Assembly (NCBI GenBank): GCA_001566295.1
Contig: KQ964276.1
Span: 1 to 50,510 of the forward strand
Length of the DNA: 50,510 nt
From: Microdochium bolleyi
Lineage: Eukaryota > Ascomycota > Sordariomycetes > Xylariales > Microdochiaceae
Reading direction: 5' to 3'
Both the position numbers and the translations under genes were made by a program. Within the stretch, counting starts at the first letter, position 1, and the number at the start of each line of letters is the position of its first letter. Below the pieces are notes generated by a model, which was given only the letters and a program-made list of their open reading frames with translations, made no database searches and was not told where the DNA came from. Positions 32,326 through 41,668 of the stretch are shown piece after piece.

Positions 32326-35201
32326 TTAAACCAGCTCCCTCACCCTATCCGAAGCTTCAACGGCGATGTTCAGCGCGGCCTGCAACCTAGCCACCGTGGC
32401 TTGCTCTGTCGCTCTCTTCTTGACAGTGTCGGCATCTTCGCGCACCAACTTCTCAACCTCGCTCTCACTCAGCGAATAGACCCAATCCATGGTCAGGGCC
32501 CTCAGGGACCCAGCTGGATGACACAGGAAGGGCTCTATTATGTGTCTCGTGACGTGGGATATAAAGGAGTCGATGGTAAACTACATCAACACAATAAGGT
32601 TAGCACGATGTCATATCTCATCGCCTTGCCGGCTCTTTGGCGCAAGCTTACCTTGTAGTAAACCTTGAGGATATCGTGCACCATCTTGGTCATGTTGTCC
32701 TCGATGGAGAAATGGAGCTGATTGAAGATCAGCTCTGTCCGCAGACCTCGGCGAGGAGCGAGACTATCCGAATCAGCCTCTTCAGCGTCCGCCAGAGCAT
32801 CCATTGACTCTAGCAATCGCAGAGTCTGCAGGGCCTTCAACTCGTGGGCAAAGTTCTTGTTGCCAGTTGCGTCGATGTGCCCGCTGGCACGCCCCGTGAT
32901 CGATCCAGTACCATCAACACCACCGCGCTCCCTCTCGCAATGCCTGAGCAGCTCCTCCCCGTTTCCCACAGCCGTAGTTTGCCACTGCCGCGACAGCACA
33001 GCCCAGAGACCCCTATTCACCACTGGGAACTGATCCTCCGGACACACTGCGTGGAGGATCGCGGCCGCCGTCGTGCCGACCTGCTCGTGGACGGCTTGGA
33101 GGTGCCTGCTCGAGATGGCCTCCCACTGTGCAGTTTGCTCCCGCACGAGGGCTGGCATAACTTGCGGGTTGACCAAGCCCGGGAGCTGTGTGCTCTGGAA
33201 AGCGCGGAGCTGGCGGCGGATGAAATCAAAAAGTTCCGCGCCGCCGGTGCCGTGTCCCCCAGCACAATGATCCCGATCCTGCATGCGGCGCGCCAACTCT
33301 TTCCTGGGTGAGGGCGGCAGCCTGTCTGCAGCGAGCGCATCTGGGGTCGACGGCGACGCTGCCGACGCTTGCCGGGACAGCGGTGGCGTGATGGGCCTCA
33401 GTCCATCCTGCTGCGATGCTGATCTGGCCGCTTGCTTCCTCTTCGCGTCTGCGAGCTGCTCGCGTTGCTGCTGCTCTTTGGCCATGACCTCGGCGAGCCT
33501 GGCAATAGGGTCCACCTCGGCGTCTTCAAACTGGTACGTGTGCCCGTGCTCACGCATCTCCTTTGCAAACGCCTCCTTCTGCTGCTGCACCTGGGTTCGG
33601 ATGCGCAGCCCTTCTTCCACGAGCCCCGGGTTCTCCACGGCGTCCCTAGCGAGCGCGGCGTACCGCTGGACAAACTCGCCGAGGTATCGCTGGCGGTCGT
33701 GGTGTGTGAGCCGTGGCTGCCCAAGAACCGCTAAGCGTGACCTGGCGGCCGACAGGTGTGCCGAGATGGATGCTTGGATGGTAGGGAAGTTAAGGCGGAT
33801 CCGGTCACAGAGCATGTTGCTCAGGTGGGCGCGCAGCATGGCTGTGCCGCGGCGGGAGCTGGGGATCCGGTTCCAGGGCGGGAGGGAGAGGAAGCTTGTC
33901 TCGGTGGTCGTGGCAACAGTGCTGGCACTGGTTGCTGTGGTTGGTCTGTTGCTTACGACGAACCAGCTGTCCTTGGGGTCATGAGAGTTCATGTAGCCCT
34001 GCTTGGTAGCTAGGGATATGAACTGCGAGCATTATGGCGAGTCAGTAATTGGCTTTTCCCTACTGCACAGGAGGGCCCTGTGGGAAGGGCAGCATGAGAT
34101 GAAGCCCATGAGGCACGTACCTGGTCGGGATCGCTGACTAAGTCGCATTTTGTAAACACCCCGACGAGCCTGTCACCGGCATGCTGCTGAGCCAGGTGTA
34201 TTATCTCCTGGTTGCTCACGTCATTCGATGCATCGCCGACACAGCTTTACAGTGACAGATTCGGTTAGCAGGGTTTTGCGTGGTTTCTGCGAGGTTGGCA
34301 CGTGGATTGGAGGGATCGCCTGAAGTGCTTACATGACAATCGCGCCAGGCTTCTTGATGTACTCGAGCACCATGCTCTGTACGCCTCGCATCTCATGCTC
34401 GTTGATGCCCTTCGGGTTCGAGATACGCCCCGGAATGTCCACAATGGTAAAGTGCGACCTGGCGGGTCCCGAGAGCTCGATGCGAAAGACTTGGGTGGCA
34501 AAGTTCTTCGTGTCGGGTCCTGTGCCTTCCTTGATGCCCATGTACAAAGAAGAAACCTTTCGAATTGGCCAGAGTCAGCGCAAAGTCCGCGACTTGAAAG
34601 GCAGAGCTACTGTCTGCTTCCCGGGAGAAGTAAGGACCATTACCTCATCAATGGCATCCCTGAAGTCTGTAACAGTCAAGACCTCCCCGGTCAGGGCATA
34701 GTCCTTGTATTTGCCATATTCCACCGGGTAGTCGAAGTCGCTGATTGATACTTCGGGCTCCACGACAGATAGTTTAAAGCGGTTGGGAGAGCCCGCTGGC
34801 GTGCGTCTCGATACGATGCGAGTAGCAAATCTCGTGCAGCAACCCTGGGCGATAGGAAAGGGGATGTCGGTGAGCTGCTGCAGCAGAGATGATTTGCCGG
34901 TAGACTGGCCACCGACAATGACGAGCTGTGCCGAGCTGAATCAGTTAAATGCCCTGGAGCCCGAAGAAAGGCTTGCTCGGTCACCACGAAATGCTAGGAC
35001 TGGTTGGGGACGAACCTGCGGAATATCGATGTCCTGGCTTGCACCACACGACTGCATTTGCTCAATGGCTTCGAACAAGACTCGACTTCCCTCACTGTCG
35101 AAAGGGTTCTCCGACATGGCGTTCGGATCACTCGTCTTGAGTCCATCTAATCTGGCACAAAAGTCGTCCAGATCACTCGGACCAAGACGAGTTGGCGTCA
35201 T
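32326..35201 (-). CDS. Dynamin-like (Mx-like) large GTPase
   Basis: The six exons are 35201-35016, 34925-34644, 34556-34333, 34244-34121, 34022-32652 and 32580-32326, giving 813 residues; the five introns (71 to 98 nt) are GT-AG. All GTPase signatures are present: P-loop GGQSTGKSS (about 66-74), switch threonine in CCTRFAT, DIPG (about 196-199) and TKCD (about 261-264). A stalk and middle region follows (WFVVSNR, LRAHLSNML). It includes a charged, low-complexity insert, and the protein ends in a GTPase effector domain of about 85 residues in the last exon. No PH domain is seen. Fungal members of this group resemble Mx proteins or Vps1 and assemble on membranes; the exact role is unknown. The protein may begin at the ATG at 35201, the first in-frame one. 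Confidence 0.92.
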
Positions 35202-35871
35202 AGCTGGTAAATTGCCCACAGCCGTGGTCGTATCTGTGGAGATCTCTCCTCGAATATGATTCTTCGTAGTCTTTTGGACAGTAAAACGTCTAGAAGATAT
35301 GCTTGCGAGGGCACTAAGAGACTTGGATGGTAAGGCTAATTAGGCATCACAATGTTGGAAGGTGTGACAAGAAGGGTAGTGTTGTACAAAGAGCATATCC
35401 CTCAATGGTTCATGACAGGGAGTTTTGAGGCCTTATATCCCTACTGATTCCTCCATCTCCTGGCTGTGGTTATCCATCGAATTACCGTCGTGGTGACTAT
35501 CTGGGCTCCCAAGCATGCTTCTGCGCCATCTCGGAAGACGAAACGAATGCGTATGCAGTTGGTCTGCTCCATCCATCGATGAAACTGAGTGTACTCGCTG
35601 CGCTAGGTCAAGAATGGCGTGGGCAGCCGCAGCTGAGCAGAGCGAAAGTTTGTGGCTGCAGACCGACGGGGGTGCGATTGGCTATTTGCCCCGAATCGGA
35701 GGGGGGGTTTTGTTGCTTCCCGTGGCAATCCGACGGACGCGATCCTGCAGGGGCAGATGTTGGTTCTGCCTTCACCTGTTACCGCGCGCGTATCATGCGG
35801 TCGCAACGGCAGCGGGCCACCATATGGACGCAGCTCTTCGCTGTCACAGCTCATGTGAGGCGAGGCTGCCC

Positions 35872-36111
35872 CTACGCGCCATGAGGCTTGGATATTGGGC
35901 CGGGGCACTGTTCAGCTTGATGAGCCAAACGCGGGTTGAACTGCATATTCTTTTTCTTACTGTCGATGCTGGCGGGCTGGTACCATGATGGCTGGTGTGA
36001 CGCACGTGGGATACGCAAATAGGCATTCGAAGGGAGCATGCAATGAATGATTTCTCCATACATGTTTCTCGAGCCCAAAGGATGTTTCATATGATCGCGG
36101 AGGCTGTCCAA
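35872..36111 (-). pseudogene. Possible decayed coding remnant
   Basis: On the minus strand, 36111 to about 35930 reads like protein (HMKHPLGSRNMYGEIIH, YLRIPRASHQPSWYQP). Two more coding-like pieces lie just upstream in other frames, RCPGHDQE near 36120 and a hydrophobic run containing RLFLSFVLFLLVV near 36200-36260. No ATG, intact splice pair or known motif joins them. They could be a frameshifted gene remnant or chance. Nothing can be said about function. Confidence 0.22.
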
Positions 36112-36414
36112 GATTCTTGGTCATGTCCAGGGCACCTGGTTTCATAGCTTGCCTACCGACGGATATCTTCCACAACTTTCACGACATCCATGGGCTTCTA
36201 CATCTGGACAACCAAGAGAAATAACACAAATGACAGGAACAGCCTCGTGTGGTTCCGAGCCGCCCGAAACCTCTGAATGAGGCTAAAAGCCCACTCGATG
36301 TTCCCCCTTCTGCTTCATTCACTATCTCCGTAGCAAGTAATCAGATCCGTGGAGGCTCATACTGCCTCGTCCCCCTTGCGATGCCACTTCACTCCTGGGC
36401 TCCTCATCGGTCAA

Positions 36415-36529
36415 TACTGTTGTTGGTTGGTACGCCACGTTGGTCCGCCACATTGGCAGGTCCAGTGGAGAGGGCGCGTGCACCACCACGTGGCTCGTGG
36501 CGCCAAGGTCCAAACAGAAACCAACACCA
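36415..36529. repeat. Dispersed repeat, copy C
   Basis: This shares TTGGTCCGCCACATTGGCAG, the CAGTGG-GAGGGCGCGTGCACC core and the distal CAAGGTCCAAACAGAAACC part with copies A and B. It ends about 110 bp before the first recognisable codons of the second kinase. Confidence 0.75.
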
Positions 36530-36638
36530 ACTCGATTCTGTTGGCCCGAGTTGCCCAAGGGTCTTTGATCTCGCGTCACCATGTCCTTCAGCAGAGCCCT
36601 CGATATGTCCTTGAGGCAGATCCGCATGCGCCCCGGGC

Positions 36639-38132
36639 GTGATTTGTCGGGATCCAAACTCGAACACCTGTGGCTACCCCGCCGAGGATATCTGGAGATA
36701 CAAGCCTGGAGGCTACCACCCAGTGCAACTCGGAGACACATTCAGCCACGGCCGGTACCGCATCCTTCACAAGCTCGGCTGGGGAGGCTCCTCGACCAAC
36801 TGGCTCGTCCGCGATGGCCTCGAGAACCGCAATGTAGCCCTCAAGGTCTCGTCAGCCGACGTCATCTCCAGGGAAGGCCCCGGCGAGAAGAGAATGCTCC
36901 AGGCTCTTTCTACCCTCCCCAAGTCCCACCCTGGCCATGCTCACATTGTGGCGTTGCTCGACTCGTTCGTCGTCAAAGGACCCAACGGAGCACATAGCTG
37001 TCTCGTGCTCGAGCTACTCGGCCCATCTGTATTTGATACCAACTTCAATATTTTCATGGGGTACCCGTTTCCAGCTTCCCTGGCCAAGAAGATTGCTAGC
37101 CAAGTTCTCCGTGGCATCGACCTCCTGTCTCGCCATGGAATAGGACACGGAGGTAAGCCCCTCAACCTCGATCAAAACACTGTGCGGGATTCTGACACTC
37201 TGCCAAAACAATGCAGATCTTCACACGAGTAATCTCGCGTTCAAGATTCCAGAAATCGACCGTCTGTCTGAAAAGGAGCTCCTCCAGCTTTACAGCAAGC
37301 CAGACACAGAACCCGTCAAAAGAAAAGACGGGGGTCCGATCGGTGACCAAGTGCCCCCATATCTCGTGGATGCCGCACACATGGCCGACAGCGTGGTGAG
37401 GCAAGCTCTGAAGACCGACCCGTGTGTCAAGATGATCGACTTTAGCGAGGCATTCTTGGACAAAGACCCACCGGAGAGACTCAGGACGTCGATTACTGTT
37501 CGAGCACCAGAGGTTCTTTTCGGAGATGAGTTTGATCGTAGGGTCGACCTGTGGGCTCTGGGATGCATGGTATTCCATTTCCGTTCTCCTCATTTGGCCC
37601 CTTATCCCTTGCCTCTGCAATTTGCGCATCCCTCTTCATCTTTTCCTAGCCCTCCACCACCTTTTCCTCGGTGCCTCTTCGACCTCTTTCACACTCTGTA
37701 TAGAGTAAAACCACCATGACTGATATTCTCGCCATCTCCGTGTAGCTCTTCGAACTAGCGACAGCCCAACTTCTGTTCCAATCACTCTCTGAACAGCGCA
37801 TCATCGCAGAAATACTCGGGGCGGGCATCGACGACAAGCGGCTGCCCCCACGGTGGCAGGACAAGTGGCACGCCGTGCGACCAGCTAGAGAAGGTGAAGT
37901 CGGCGAATACTCCGGCAGGACCCCCCACCAATGGCTGGAGGAATGTTACACATTCCACAGGCCCGAGTTGACGACGTCCGCTGCTGCTACCTCTACAATA
38001 GAAGACCTGTTCTCAAAGAGCGATTTGGCGGACATCTCTCGGCTGATGGGGAAGCTGATGAAATTTGAGCCAGGAGAGCGCGCGGAGGCGTGTGAGGTTC
38101 TTGATGATGCTTGGTTCCGCGGCGTCAGCTGA
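36639..38132 (+). CDS. SRPK-like protein kinase, 5' end unresolved
   Basis: The recognisable exons are 36639-37152, 37217-37569 and 37746-38132. The introns are 64 and 176 nt; the donor of the second is the weak GTATTC. Family motifs are in order: YPAEDIWRY and GGYHPV near the start, glycine loop GWGGSST, lysine in VALKVSS, catalytic loop HGDLHTSN, DFS instead of DFG, RAPEVLFGDEF and DLWALGCM joined by splicing to LFELATAQLLF. The HxDxKxxN lysine is replaced by histidine, as in kinase 22635-24248. No in-frame ATG lies between an upstream TGA (36612-36614) and the conserved start, so either a first exon lies upstream or the 5' end has been damaged. Repeat copy C sits right there. The ATG at 36581 is in another frame. 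Confidence 0.75.
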
Positions 38133-39095
38133 GCGTAGGAGTTCAAGTGTGATTACAACCCGCTGAGGTTGGCCGGGAAGTCGTCGGCCTCGTATTCAAT
38201 ACTTAAGGGGCCCTTCTCCGACCACGGACGTTGTTCCATGAACCGACTACCAGCAGCTTAAGAACAAATCAATTGAATGAAGACCCAATGTAACCGCTTG
38301 GCCGAGGGCGGATAGCGGCACACCGAAAGAACAGCCCACTTGCTTACATCGACTGGGTGCCATGAAGAACGCAGCGCCCCTGTTGCATGGTATGAGCCGA
38401 GAGGGCTTGCGTCGGCTGTCGGACTCGTGCTGCAAGCCGGACCGACGTAATGAGCCGCGCAGCGAGGGTCACGCTGAGCAGCTCACTGCTGCCGAAGCGA
38501 TCTTGATTGGCGAGTGGCAACCCCAGCCGTCCATCCGTTAGTGCTGTCACATCTGCAGATGCGGCGGCGCTCGGGAGGACCGGATTGGGAAACAAGGAGG
38601 ATGTGTCGCCGCTGGACAGCCTGCTGCTTGATATTGCCAACCAGGATCACGGCCAATCAGCATCTCGCCTAGGGTGTTCAATATACGTTCCGGGCAGAGC
38701 ATTCCTCACGCCCAGTCCCACAGGTGCTGGACCTCTGAGCAGGACAACCGTTCTCGCCACGCGGCACCTGATCGTCTGTTCTCGGAAGCGGGAGTTTTAT
38801 CTGTCCTGGAAACCACCACGCTGGGCGCGACCCGGCTGAGCCGATTCCACCTTGGCCGCAACGCCCCCCGCATAACCATCAACACCCCAGACCCAGCAAG
38901 CTCCGCGTGGGGTGACGGTGATGAGCTGTGATGCGGTACATCAGCGATGCTACCGCGCCATGCAGGCGGCGTTTTGGATATAAAAGCCCGCTGGAGCCCC
39001 CGAATATCTGCTTCGGTATAGTTCACTGCTGATCATCATCCTCGAGCCTCCTGCCAAGACATCAGACACAAAGGCCCCGGAAACCCTATATCGAC
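38133..39095. other. Promoter region of the AA9 gene
   Basis: No coding sequence was recognised. It holds the 3' flank of the kinase and the promoter of the AA9 gene, including a good TATA box at 38979. Confidence 0.5.
38979..38986 (+). promoter_or_regulatory. TATA box of the AA9 gene
   Basis: TATAAAAG, 110 bases before the ATG at 39096. It fits the strong, inducible promoters usual for secreted cellulolytic enzymes. Confidence 0.65.
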
Positions 39096-40177
39096 ATGAA
39101 GGCTGCTACGATCCGAGCCCTCGGCTTCGCCCTTGGAGCCACCCAGGTTGCTGCCCACGCGACGTTCCAGAACCTGTGGGTGAACGGTGTCGACTATATA
39201 AGTGCCCCTTTTACCCCTGTCCGCTTCCACCCCGTAACGAACGACAAGACTGACCTTCTTAGCACGGCGCGCAGTGTGCCCGTCTCCCCGGGAGCAACAG
39301 CCCCGTGACCAACGTCGCGTCCAACGACATCCGGTGCAACAGCCCCAATGCCTCGGTCGCCAAGAAGTGCCCCGTCCCCGCCGGCGCGACCGTGACGGTC
39401 GAGATGCACCAGCAGAACGGCGACCGGTCGTGCGCCAACGAGGCCATCGGCGGCGCCCACTACGGCCCTGTGCAGGTCTACATGTCGTCCGTGTCCGACG
39501 CCTCGCGCGCCGACGGCAGCTCGCCGTGGTTCAAGATCTTTGCCGACACGTGGGCCAAGAACTCGGCCGGCGGCTCCGGCGACGACGACTTCTGGGGCAC
39601 AAAGGACCTCAACAAGTGCTGCGGCCTCATGAACGTCAAGATCCCCGCCGACATCGCCCCCGGCGACTACCTGCTGCGCGCCGAGGCCCTCGCCCTGCAC
39701 ACCGCGGGCAGCGCCGGCGGCGCCCAGTTCTACATGACCTGCTACCAGATCACCGTCTCGGGCTCCGGCTCGGCCAAGCCCGCTGGCGTCAGCCTCCCGG
39801 GCGCCTACTCGGCCTCGGACCCGGGCATCCTCGTCAACATCCACGCCAAGCTGTCCAGCTACACCGCGCCTGGTCCGGCCGTGTACTCGGGCGGCTCCAC
39901 CAAGGTCGCCGGATCTGCCTGCTCCGGCTGCGAGGGCACCTGCAAGCCCGGCAGCGGACCCTCGGGTACTGCCGGCGGTGGCTCTACACCCACGTCGACT
40001 GCGGGCAACGGCAATGGCGGCGGCGGCAGCAGCACCACCGGTGGCGGCTCGCAGCCGACCGGCTGCACGGTGCCTCTCTGGGGCCAGTGCGGTGGCAACG
40101 GGTACACGGGCTGCACGGTCTGCGCCTCGGGCACGTGCAAGAAGAACGGCGACTTCTACTCCCAGTGCACTCCGTGA
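39096..40177 (+). CDS. AA9 lytic polysaccharide monooxygenase with CBM1
   Basis: The proposed exons are 39096-39197 and 39263-40177, giving 338 residues. A signal peptide (1-20) is cut before the N-terminal histidine of HATFQNLWVNG. This histidine and the one in GGAHYGPV form the copper histidine brace, and the axial tyrosine is in GGAQFYMTCY. A Gly/Ser/Thr linker leads to a C-terminal CBM1 (about 304-338; CTVPLWGQCGGNGY, CASGTCKK, YSQC) that binds cellulose. The enzyme oxidatively cleaves cellulose outside the cell. The exon 1-2 join is a problem. Homologues expect the sequence to pass directly from GVDY to GAQC, but at that place the donor reads ATAAGT, not GTAAGT. The nearest GT (39202) gives the wrong frame. 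The gene may have lost its splice donor or use a non-canonical site. Confidence 0.9.
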
Positions 40178-40816
40178 GACACTTGATGATTGGAAACGGC
40201 AGCATGGACAGCCCTCACATGATGAGGTCAGGGGTGTGCGGATCCTGCATTTCAACGACGGTGGTGCTACCAAGTCATGTGGGAAAACAGTAAATTGAAA
40301 CAAATTGATTGCATCCGGACGGCGTGCACAAGCTTGCTTATCGTGGCGACGTTTTGTGAACAGACGACGTTCCTGTAATGAAATGCCCAAATCAGCCCGC
40401 GCTATTTCCTGGCCCCGATCACCCGAGAGGCTCAGTTGCCCTGTCCATATTGCCGAGGGCGAAACTGTTGCAATGTTGGACGAATGTACTACTAGTACTG
40501 TATTGGTCTCAGGCGGGCTGCTTAGCGGGTGTCTCCCGATGATGTCCGTGTTCCGCTCTCGCAACCATTTCCCTGGTCCCGCAAGAAGAAAACCTCCGCA
40601 GAGACTTAGTCCGTATTGGCACAATATAGCTCTCATATGATGAGGATGTCCAGAGGTTTTGATTGCTATTGTAAGGCTGTGTTGGCTCTTGTACTTATCG
40701 GCATTAAGTATGAAAACCTTGGATGTATGTGTCGCCAACCGAGACATCGAAATCGCCTCCTCTGGTTCCCCTTTGCCGCTGATTTCACCCTGCGCACAAG
40801 CGAGCGCCGCTCTCCC
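40178..40816. other. Intergenic spacer between convergent genes
   Basis: Nothing recognisable was seen. It is the 3' flanks of the AA9 gene (+) and the F-box-like gene (-). Confidence 0.5.
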
Positions 40817-41668
40817 TCACTCGCAGAGCTCGTAGACCACTGGCGCGAGCCGTTCGGGCGGTCTCATCCAAGCATCAAAGACGATCCCCGGCGCCGCCCT
40901 CCTGCTGCAGAACTCGCGCCCGCGGCGGACGTCGAGCCAGGGCCGCGCCGGCTCCAGCACGTGGTCCAGCCAGCGCTGGCGGAACATGCCCGTGAAGCCG
41001 ATGCGCCGCAGGGCGGGCAGGCCGAGGAAGTAGCGGACCACGTGGGCCATGTCGAACTCGAGGGCGTACAGGCCGATCTCGTGCAGCGGCTGCCACGGCT
41101 GGTGCAGGAGCGGCGGGAGCAGCCTCGGCGGCGGCGACAACGGCGGCGGCCTGGACAGCGACCAACGTCGTCCTTCGTGGGCGAAGACGTCGAGAACGAT
41201 ATGGACCGTCCGGATCGACTCGCGCGCGTGGTCGAACAGCGGCGGGATGATGCCGGCGATGTCGAGGGGGAAGAGGGTCCAGAGGGGCAAGCCGGGCTCG
41301 TAGAGCTGCCACTCGACGCGGACGTGGCGCAGCCCGCGGAGGGCCTGGAGCGGGCATGCCGTGTATATCCGCGCGCCGCCGAAGTCGATGGTGCGCAGGC
41401 CGTCCCATGGGCGCTCGCGAGGCCGGATGGTCATGTGGTGGCCGAGCATGGGCGTGAGCTCGCGGGCCACGGCCTTGCAGCTCCGTGCCAGGGCTGGTGT
41501 TTCCTGCTGCTGCCGCGGGCCCGGCGCTGTAGCCAGATCTGAAATGTACTCGGCAACCTCGAGCGGCTCGGCCGTGCCCTGGATGAAGTAGTGCACGGCG
41601 TACTCGTAGATGATCAGCCGCAGCTCTGATGGCAGGCTGAGAAGTCGGAACGGCAGAGCGGCGTCCAT
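40817..41668 (-). CDS. F-box-like protein
   Basis: A single exon encodes 283 residues, from ATG at 41668. The N-terminus has the short F-box-like pattern common in fungi (FRLLSLPSELRLIIYEYAV, about residues 7-25), in which LP-x-ELR-x-x-IY marks the first helix of the motif. The rest contains leucine-rich patches (LQALRGLRHVRVEW, VRYFLGLPALRRIGF) similar to the irregular repeats of such proteins, and a proline-rich segment around 180. F-box proteins recruit targets to SCF ubiquitin ligases, but most short fungal proteins with this motif have no known target. A TATA-like TATTTAAA lies about 40 bases upstream on the minus strand (41709-41716). Confidence 0.8.
   Translation of the reverse strand: MDAALPFRLLSLPSELRLIIYEYAVHYFIQGTAEPLEVAEYISDLATAPGPRQQQETPALARSCKAVARELTPMLGHHMTIRPRERPWDGLRTIDFGGARIYTACPLQALRGLRHVRVEWQLYEPGLPLWTLFPLDIAGIIPPLFDHARESIRTVHIVLDVFAHEGRRWSLSRPPPLSPPPRLLPPLLHQPWQPLHEIGLYALEFDMAHVVRYFLGLPALRRIGFTGMFRQRWLDHVLEPARPWLDVRRGREFCSRRAAPGIVFDAWMRPPERLAPVVYELCE

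Larger units (their letters stand above)
35202..36638. other. Intergenic region between divergent dynamin and kinase genes
   Basis: This contains both promoters, a possible decayed coding stretch (35872-36111) and dispersed repeat copy C (36415-36529). Confidence 0.45.

Noticed and set aside
36581..36997. ATG-started frame proposed as the second kinase start
   Set aside because: It is in a different frame from the conserved kinase sequence, and no intron of reasonable size joins them.
39194..40747. A 517-codon open frame antisense to the AA9 gene
   Set aside because: Low-complexity Ala/Gly/Arg/Val shadow of a GC-rich coding exon.
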